Positions 58,956-64,000 of a stretch of DNA of 64,000 bases are shown in pieces. How positions within the stretch are numbered: position 1 is the first letter of the stretch; every line of letters starts with the position of its first letter. The stretch lies in assembly GCA_026168455.1 (NCBI GenBank), contig CM047425.1, forward strand, positions 88,911,580-88,975,579. The letters are read 5' to 3'. The position numbers were made by a program, and so were the translations under genes. Below the pieces are notes generated by a model. That model was given only the letters and a program-made list of their open reading frames with translations. It did no database searches and was not told where the DNA came from. The stretch is from Theocolax elegans (lineage: Eukaryota > Arthropoda > Insecta > Hymenoptera > Cerocephalidae).

Positions 58956-60480
58956 GTAATATTTTTTAAATTTTGCTTGTACTATACCTACCTGTACATT
59001 ATAGACAATCAGCTGGAAGTTGACCGGAAATTGCGTGTCATTTAAGTACAACAATTAGAACTTTAAATTGTTGAGTTTTTTTTATGTGCGTGACATTTTG
59101 TAGTTTTTAAAACTAATTACCTGTTAGTCTGTCTATTTATTGTTCATTTAATAATATTATTTTATTTTATATTGGTTATATTTCTAACCTACACATCGAT
59201 ATTTTTTGTTTTCTATAGTAGATAAAGACAATAAATAGGTTCTTTAAAATTAGTTTTTATATTTTTATTAATTATTTCATTTTTAAACCTTATATCGCAT
59301 ACCAAAGTTTTTTTAATAAATTTATATTAAAACATTGAATTTGAATTTATTTTTTTATTTATTAATTATTACTTTTTTTAGTTTCAAATTTTAAAATAGT
59401 AATTAAGTTATTATTTATTAATAATATAGGAACTCAGCGATGAAGAACATTTCATCAATTCTCATCATAATCCAGTTTACGATCATGAAGCTTTTCTGGG
59501 GGAAGAAGAAGCTAGAACATTTGAACAATTGAACCCAGAAGAAAGTACTAGGAGACTAGGATTAATTGTTGATAAAATAGATAAAGATAAAGATGGTTTT
59601 GTCACGCAGGAAGAATTAAAAGATTGGATTAGGTATACTCAGCAACGTTATGTACGAGATGATGTTGAAAGACAGTGGAAATCTCACAACCCAGATGAAA
59701 AAGACAAAATAACATGGGAAGAGTACCGTAAAATGATATACGGATTTTTACCTGATAATACAGATAAAATTCCAAATAAAGATGATGATAATTATTCTCA
59801 CATGGTTATGCAAAAAAGAGAAAGGAGACGCTGGTCTATCGCTGATAAAGATGGAGACGATGCTTTAACAAAAGAAGAATTTACTGCATTTTTGCATCCA
59901 GAAGAAACAGAGTACATGAAAGATGTTGTAGTATTAGAAACTATAGAGGATGTTGATAAAGATGGAGATGGCAAGATTTCTCTTTCTGAATATATTGGTA
60001 ATTTTTATTTTACTCTTTTATAATAAATTTTGCAATTGTCAAAAAAATATTCAAAACATAATATTAATTAAATAACTTCAGGAGATCTGTACACAAGTGA
60101 AGAAGGTGAAGAATTACCAGAATGGGTAAAAAATGAACAGGAACACTTTGCATCTCATAGAGACAAAGATGGTGATGGTTTTATGGATAACGATGAAGTA
60201 ATAATTTAAATAATTTATGTTTTACAATAATAAAATATTTTGTGCATTTCTAATGTTAATTTTTAATTATATATTAATTTAATTATTTAAGGTGAAAAAC
60301 TGGATTATCCCTGACGATTTTGATCATGCTGAAGCCGAAGCTCGTCATTTGATTTACGAGGCCGATTCCGATGCAGACCAAAAATTAACAAAAGAAGAAA
60401 TTTTAGAAAAATATGATATTTTTGTAGGCTCTCAAGCAACCGATTTTGGAGATGCATTAACACGACACGATGAATTTTAA
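58854..60480 (+). CDS. CALU: Calumenin-type CREC-family calcium-binding protein
   Basis: Spliced CDS: 58854-58955, 59430-59997, 60082-60197, 60292-60480; 975 nt, 324 residues plus stop, all junctions GT-AG and in phase, close to the usual 315 residues. Signal peptide at 1-19 ([15 protein letters not shown]), then the family motif [12 protein letters not shown] (47-58). Six EF-hand loops at about 85-96, 121-132, 173-184, 210-221, 251-262 and 287-298; loops 1, 3, 4 and 5 are canonical (e.g. [12 protein letters not shown]), while loop 2 starts with Asn and lacks the central Gly. The C-terminal HDEF is the ER-retention-type signal found in calumenin. The family buffers calcium and assists folding in the ER and secretory pathway. 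The gene follows a CpG-rich promoter; AATAAA occurs at 60811. Reticulocalbin is the main alternative, but HDEF and the preceding ATDFG favour calumenin. Confidence 0.95.
59430..59997 (+). CDS. CALU: Calumenin exon 2 (EF hands 1-4)
   Basis: Acceptor AATATAG ending at 59429 and donor GTAATT at 59998. Carries the [12 protein letters not shown] motif and EF loops 1-4. Ends in phase 1. Confidence 0.93.
60082..60197 (+). CDS. CALU: Calumenin exon 3 (EF hand 5)
   Basis: Acceptor CTTCAG ending at 60081, donor GTAATA at 60198. Encodes [10 protein letters not shown] and loop [12 protein letters not shown]. Ends in phase 0. Confidence 0.92.
60292..60480 (+). CDS. CALU: Calumenin exon 4 (EF hand 6, HDEF terminus)
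   Basis: Acceptor TTTAAG ending at 60291; stop TAA at 60478-60480. Encodes loop [12 protein letters not shown] and the C-terminal HDEF. Confidence 0.94.
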   Translation: MKNWIIPDDFDHAEAEARHLIYEADSDADQKLTKEEILEKYDIFVGSQATDFGDALTRHDEF

Positions 60481-60810
60481 AATTCTATTTTTAATACAAA
60501 CATATTTAACAGAAATTAACAAATTGATAAATATATAATTTATATTTATATTTAAATGTTAGCTCTCTATTTTAAAAAAAAGATATAATAATTATCATAT
60601 ACTACATACTTGTGTAAAAATGATATACAAGTTCATCATCATCTCCATGCATATGGAACATCAGAATAGTTCTACTAGCTTAAGGTTTACTATATGTGCA
60701 ATGAATGCTGCCATTTAACAAAATGTTGCATATTTTGATACGTCAAAGTTTTTTTATTTGTCAAATACGTATATTTTTACAAATGATAGATAGAACAAAT
60801 TATTCAAAGG

Positions 60811-60816
60811 AATAAA
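60811..60816 (+). terminator. CALU: Polyadenylation signal of the calumenin gene
   Basis: AATAAA about 330 bases after the stop codon and before the next gene's start. Confidence 0.5.
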
Positions 60817-60979
60817 AATAAACATTTTTATAAAGTTACAATATGTGTATTTAATTGTTTTCATATATGAGTCACCAATGGTTTCTTTTTTGAACGTAGA
60901 TATCTTATCAAGTTGTCTGATATAAGTATTCTACCTTATCACACGCTAGGATATTGAATTCTTATTGGAAGGTTTTATT

Positions 60980-61855
60980 ATGTTTCATAGTAAAAAAATG
61001 AAAAATTCTATTATAATATTATTTATTATAATTTATAATGTGAAAGGTAAATCTTTAATTGTTAAATAAATTTATATTTATAAGATATTATCTAATCTTT
61101 TACTATATTAATAAATTTAATAACAGGATTCGACTTATTTAATAGTACCTTTGGTAATTTTGGAAATACACATACATTAAATCCATTATGTTTCAACTTT
61201 TCATGGCTTGGCCCATATTTTGATGATCTGAATATTAACTGTTCTGATCCAAAATACAAGAATACTCCATGTATCAAGCCAATTGAAAGTATAATACTCT
61301 TATGTACACTTAATGATAAAATATATTATTTAAACATTCATATTCTAATATTATCATCTTATTCTATTATAGTTAGTCAGTCTCTTCCAAATCTTACTGA
61401 TGTATGGACTAGAGAAAACAAATCTTTATATACTTGTCTTTTAAGACCTGGCTACAGTTGTATAAAATATACATATAATTTTAAAGATGCTAGTAAGTTT
61501 CATACATTAACATTATTTAAAAATTAAAAATTAATTAAATTATTTTTCAATTTAGTTCTTAATACATCATATTTTTGTGGAAAAATAAGAGAAAATTCAT
61601 ATAGTGCTGTTGAAACAGGATGTATTTCCCAGCAGGTTAATATACATTACAAAATATTTAACTTAAAATAAAAAAAAAAATTAATAATTATTAAATGCTA
61701 GCTTAATATCTAAATTTTAGATAGGAAGTTATGACGTTGAAGTATGTTCGTGTCGATCAACTGGTTTTGGAATGCCATGCAATTCATCAAATAAGAATTC
61801 CTTTTCCTTATTTTGCATAATTCTACTTTTATTATTCTATACATTTCATATGTAA
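60980..61855 (+). CDS. Small cysteine-rich secreted or GPI-anchored protein, five exons, family not certain
   Basis: Spliced CDS: 60980-61046, 61127-61288, 61373-61492, 61556-61635, 61721-61855; 564 nt, 187 residues plus stop, all introns 75-90 bases, GT-AG, in phase. A hydrophobic N-terminus (best as a signal peptide if translation starts at the second ATG, 60998, giving MKNSIIILFIIIY) precedes an ectodomain of about 140 residues with 10 Cys, including C..RPGYSC, YFCGK, GCISQ and a final VCSCRSTGFGMPCN. A hydrophobic tail of about 18 residues after CNSSNKN resembles a GPI-attachment signal. The end pattern C-x-C...CN recalls Ly6/uPAR or ET-module surface proteins, but spacing is not standard. 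It lies 0.5 kb behind calumenin and 0.4 kb before OFD1, same strand. The splicing itself is well supported. Confidence 0.75.
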
Positions 61856-62247
61856 TAATTTGTATTTATATTTGAATTAGCATATTTTTATATTTTTATA
61901 GAGGATATTGTATATATTTAGTCACAAAATGTATTTATTAAATGAGTCTATTGCTAAATTAAATATAACATATTTAATGTTTTCATGAGAATGCATAAAA
62001 ATATTATTCATTACATTGGACGATTGTACACCATCTGTTTTCCACCTGTCTTTTTATATACTTTTCTCTCTGCACCTGGCTTATATACAATACTATACTT
62101 ACAGGAGTTTCATTCTTATGAGCAGTATGAGCATAAAATTTTTTTCTATGGTGTTATATATATAGTTATAAAAGTAATAATATATATACCTATACGTAAT
62201 ACATTTATATGTTCTTAATTTTTCTTTAATGAATAAAAAATCTAGTA

Positions 62248-63849
62248 ATGGACGATGATTATTATTCTACTGTATATTCATGGTAAAAAAATAAAATTTC
62301 GCATAATTACTGTTATATATATTTTCTGGAGTATAGGTTATGTTTGTTTGTTTTGTATACATCTTATATTTACATGTAAATTAATATAATAATTATTAAA
62401 TTTTAGGTTTGATAAATGTGGAATCATTTCAAATATTCGAACACATCTTAGGCAAAATTTAGTAAATGCTTTAAAAAATAGAGATTTATCTAAAAAATTT
62501 GAAAACACTGTTCCAAAATCAGCCAAGCAATATGTGTATGATTTACTTATCGCAGAATACCTTTGGAATCATAATTACGTTTACACATTATCAGTATTTG
62601 CTAGTGAAGCACCTCTATTAGTTAATTTTAATAATTATACAAAAAATAGTAATGAAGAAGATACAAGCAGTAGACAAAAACTGCAAAGCGATTATGTCTG
62701 TCATACTTTAGAAACTTTAGGAATTGAGCCATCTAAAACTAAGGGTCAAAGTATTATTAAAACGTATGCAGAGAATGATATGCCCCTTCTTTTATGTATA
62801 TTACAATGTATTAAATCAATTAATGAAAACTTTTATACTGATCATGAAACACAAAGTCCTTTAAAAAGGGTAAAGAATCAAGAAGTACAAACTATAGAAA
62901 CTGGAGAATCTATATCTAAAGAAATGTCTAAAATTGCATCAGCTAAAAAGAAATTAGTATGCCAAAAAAAATTATTTGAAGATCAACTTAAACAAAAAGA
63001 AAATGAATTAAGACAACAAACTTTAATTATGGAAAAACAGCTGGTGAATTTGCAAGATAAATTAGAACAAGTACAGGTAAATATTAATTATAATACAAAA
63101 TAATGTGTATACTATATTGTAAATGTATAATTTATTTTAGGATTTAATGAATGTATATAATATTAAAGAAAAAGCATTAGATGAAAATAAGAAGCAAGAA
63201 AAATTACGAATTTTACATAAAGAAAATGAACTAACAATAAGAGAAAAATTACTTTCTCAGGAAGCAAATAGGTATAATATTGTATCATTTAAATTACTAA
63301 AATAATAACACAGTATAGACATTTATTAAACTAACTGGTTAATTATTTTATAGATTAGAAAAGGAGCGTGATAGTTATAGGCAATTTGAAGGTGATTTAA
63401 AAAAATTACAAAAGGAGCTTTTAAAAGTAAAACGAGATATTCCACATAAACAAACTGTTACAGAAAAAAATTGTAATTTAAATGTAAAACATGTTCAAAT
63501 ACAAACTGATTTTGAAAGTTTTGTACTTGCACGAAATGAAAGAAATCTTTTAAGTGAAGAAAAACAAGATCTGAATGGACTTGTACAAGAACAACAATTA
63601 AGAATAGAACAATTAACATCTAGAGTTGTACATTTATCAAGAAAATTAGAGGAATCTCGATTAAAGAGATACAATAATATGGAAGTACCTCCAGTTATTA
63701 AAGTTTTAAATACAAATACTATAATCAGTGAAAGTAGTTCAACAGAAGATATCATACAAGATGCTAAAATGAGACTTCAACGATTAGAAGAGGAAAGTTT
63801 GAAAGCTGATCAGTATTATTTTAAATTTATTACAAATACATCACAATAA
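62248..63849 (+). CDS. OFD1: OFD1-like centriolar/ciliary protein (LisH plus coiled coil)
   Basis: Spliced CDS: 62248-62282, 62407-63076, 63141-63271, 63354-63849; 1332 nt, 443 residues plus stop, GT-AG, in phase. N-terminal FDKCGIISNIRTHLRQNLV (13-31) and a LisH-type segment at about 51-82 (YDLLIAEYLWNHNYVYTLSVF) match the order seen at the start of OFD1, a centriolar-satellite and distal-centriole protein needed for cilia. From about 185 the chain is a long heptad-like, Lys/Glu/Gln-rich coiled coil to about 360, and again at the end. It is much shorter than the vertebrate protein (about 1000 residues), as seen for reduced insect ciliary proteins. The ATG is preceded by AATAAAAAATCTAGTA; AATAAA at 63923 probably ends the transcript. 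FOR20-type LisH proteins are the alternative, but they are far shorter. Confidence 0.75.
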
Positions 63850-64000
63850 TTGTATAGTATTTATTACTTTGCTGTGAATAATTCTTTTTTTTAGTAAAAC
63901 ATGTTAAACTGTATAAAGTACAAATAAAATAAAAAAACTATAATGAATATTTTATATCATATTTTATTATATAAAATTGGGCATAAATGTAATATACAAA
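63850..64000 (+). terminator. 3' UTR and polyadenylation signal of the OFD1-like gene
   Basis: AATAAA at 63923-63928, overlapped by a second AATAAA, about 75 bases after the stop, fits a short 3' UTR. Confidence 0.6.

Noticed and set aside
1..64000. CRISPR arrays, tRNA or rRNA genes, phage or bacterial operons
   Set aside because: No regularly spaced short repeats, no cloverleaf with A/B boxes and no operon-like gene packing were seen. Spliced genes and composition show eukaryotic nuclear DNA.

Overview
The window looks like nuclear DNA of an insect, probably hymenopteran (inferred). It is strongly AT-rich, with short GC/CpG-rich islands at promoters, GT-AG introns, a Penelope-like retroelement, and insect-style orthologues of an SLC16 transporter, calumenin and OFD1. 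All four confident genes are on the plus strand. No prokaryotic features, tRNA, rRNA or CRISPR array were seen.

Layout. 1-3000 holds no recognisable gene. From 3000 to about 45000 there is one monocarboxylate-transporter gene (SLC16/MCT family). Its first coding exon (3577-3715) lies 30.6 kb from the second (34364-34582); exons 3-6 follow at 35045, 35855, 36419 and 43704. The six exons join in phase into a 647-residue protein with both MCT signatures. Intron 1 contains small foldback elements, a CpG-rich patch, a long CT tract, a likely terminal exon of an unrecognised two-helix membrane protein (27838-28139, +) and two weaker minus-strand exon candidates (24447-24597, faintly VHL-like; 28337-28446).

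From about 29 to 55.5 kb the sequence is inflated by five direct tandem duplications (units about 2.4, 1.38, 1.4, 3.4 and 2.7 kb). Two carry second copies of MCT exons 5 and 6. The exon copies differ only by single-base indels that break the frame, and at several junctions the sequence of one copy degrades. This looks more like false duplication in a long-read or gap-filled assembly, or two haplotypes laid end to end, than real gene evolution. Intron 5 carries a 5'-truncated Penelope-like element (39083-42932) with inverted ends, a 14-bp direct flanking repeat and hammerhead-like motifs. A family of foldback elements shares a 33-nt terminal design ending in GGGAAACGGATC (29147, 31533, 55141 and 57045; partial at 52417).

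The right end (57.9-63.9 kb) is compact. A CpG-rich promoter with a G-quadruplex motif leads into a calumenin-type gene (324 aa, six EF hands, C-terminal HDEF). Next come a five-exon gene for a small cysteine-rich, probably GPI-anchored protein (187 aa) and a short OFD1-like gene (443 aa, LisH plus coiled coil). The neighbours have unrelated roles: membrane transport of monocarboxylates, secretory-pathway calcium binding, cell-surface protein, and centriole/cilium. There is no sign of an operon.
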